Notes under the pieces: generated by a model
The model's database searches: none
Seen by the model: the letters and a program-made list of their open reading frames with translations, nothing else
What the model was told of the DNA's origin: nothing
Origin: Bacteroidota bacterium
GTDB taxonomy: Bacteria; Bacteroidota; Bacteroidia; Chitinophagales; Chitinophagaceae
Length of the DNA: 8,064 nt
Reading direction: 5' to 3'
NCBI GenBank assembly: GCA_029778965.1
Contig: JAKPBL010000417.1
Span: forward strand, 1-8,064
Translations under genes and position numbers: made by a program
Shown here: positions 7,657 through 8,064 of the stretch, one piece after another
How positions within the stretch are numbered: the first letter of the stretch is position 1
Layout of the letters: every line of letters begins with the position of its first letter

Positions 7657-7696
7657 TAAGAGGGGCTGTCTCAATATATTGAAGCAGCCCCTCTTA
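7657..7696 (+). terminator. Long hairpin terminator after the carbonic anhydrase gene
   Basis: TAAGAGGGGCTG (7657-7668) pairs perfectly with CAGCCCCTCTTA (7685-7696), a 12-base-pair GC-containing stem. The intervening bases hold a second palindrome, TCAATATATTGA (7671-7682), which can extend the stem past one G-T wobble and one mismatch. It begins 20 bases after the carbonic anhydrase stop. The tract that follows, TAATATTTT, is only moderately T-rich, so termination may be imperfect. The GGGGCTGTCTCAA core resembles strings I recall from both terminators and insertion-sequence ends in Bacteroidota, but no transposase or target duplication is visible here. Confidence 0.75.
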
Positions 7697-7766
7697 TAAT
7701 ATTTTGGTACACGCCATGACCGCCGTGGAGCAATGACGCAAAGGGAATATCGTTAAAGCGGCCTTA

Positions 7767-7798
7767 TTTGCAGCACATGCAAACTATCGTTATTTTCG
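7767..7798 (+). promoter_or_regulatory. Bacteroidota-type promoter for gldA
   Basis: TTTG at 7767-7770 and TATTTTCG at 7791-7798 are separated by 20 bases, the preferred spacing for Bacteroidota -33 and -7 boxes. The second box differs from TAnnTTTG at one defined base (C for T). It ends four bases before the gldA ATG, so the message would be leaderless or nearly so. The rest of the 166-base gap (7637-7802) contains only the hairpin and about 65 bases in which I see nothing. Confidence 0.45.
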
Positions 7799-7802
7799 CC
7801 TC

Positions 7803-8064
7803 ATGTCAATCCGGGTTTCCTCGCTTCAGAAAAACTACGGCGAACAGAAAGCCGTCAATAATATCTCTTTCTCGGTAGAGAAAGGGCAGATCGTTGGCTT
7901 TCTCGGCCCCAACGGAGCGGGCAAATCAACCACCATGAAGATATTGACAGGATACCTTCGTGCTGATGGCGGCAAGGCCGAAATATGCGGCCGCGATGTA
8001 AGCAAAGACCCGCTGTTCACGAAAGCCAACATTGGCTACCTGCCCGAATCCAATCCGCTGTATT
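7803..8064 (+). CDS. gldA: GldA-like ABC transporter ATP-binding protein (5' part, cut by window end)
   Basis: Only the first 87 codons are inside the window. They encode the start of an ABC ATPase: an A-loop Tyr at position 12 (KNYGEQKAV), Walker A GPNGAGKST at 35-43, and the region leading to the Q-loop, IGYLPESNPLY (77-87). Glu82 stands at the usual Gln position, as is common in the NatA/GldA-type ATPases of ABC-2 exporters. The VNNISFSVEKGQIVGFLGP stretch and YLPESNPLY match what I know of GldA, the ATPase of the GldAFG complex tied to gliding motility in Bacteroidota. Signature, Walker B and H-loop motifs lie beyond the window, so a different ABC-2 exporter ATPase remains possible. The ATG at 7803 begins the normal N-terminus, and no Shine-Dalgarno site is visible. 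Confidence 0.8.
   Translation, partial: MSIRVSSLQKNYGEQKAVNNISFSVEKGQIVGFLGPNGAGKSTTMKILTGYLRADGGKAEICGRDVSKDPLFTKANIGYLPESNPLY

Noticed and set aside
7637..7802. Small RNA or short gene in the gap between the carbonic anhydrase gene and gldA
   Set aside because: The only ATG-led frame I found there (7718 onward) stops after six codons, and no structure beyond the terminator hairpin is evident.

Overview
The window looks like ordinary chromosomal DNA of a Bacteroidota bacterium, most likely Chitinophagaceae or a close relative. Three things point there: the partial last gene reads like gliding-motility GldA; translation starts are preceded by A-rich stretches rather than clear Shine-Dalgarno sites; and the best promoter-like strings fit the Bacteroidota TTTG / TAnnTTTG pattern. 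GC is in the low to mid 50s by eye. I see no phage, insertion sequence, CRISPR, tRNA or rRNA. The longest gene-free stretch is 166 bases.

Layout, left to right. (1) A secreted metal-dependent amidohydrolase (20-1336, +). (2) Acetyl-CoA synthetase acs (1317-3230, -), convergent with the amidohydrolase and overlapping its end by 20 bases. (3) After a 40-base divergent gap, a metabolite:H+ symporter-type MFS transporter (3271-4731, +), followed 10 bases later by a 72-residue two-helix membrane protein. (4) A short AT-rich control region (4961-5018) with a perfect 16-base palindrome and a good promoter match. (5) A probable three-gene unit: an unrecognised 117-residue membrane-anchored protein (5019-5372), a SulP anion transporter (5418-6977) and a beta-carbonic anhydrase (7004-7636), closed by a strong hairpin at 7657-7696. 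(6) A new promoter and the first 87 codons of gldA, cut by the window end.

How the genes may work together. The SulP and carbonic anhydrase pair is best read as a bicarbonate/CO2 handling module, with the enzyme interconverting CO2 and bicarbonate on the cytoplasmic side of an anion transporter. The small gene ahead of it may be a module component without a known role. The divergent acs and MFS genes could form an uptake-and-activation pair for acetate or another small carboxylate, but the substrate cannot be read from sequence. The least explained parts are the two small membrane-protein genes, the palindrome, and several promoter-like boxes that sit almost on top of start codons.
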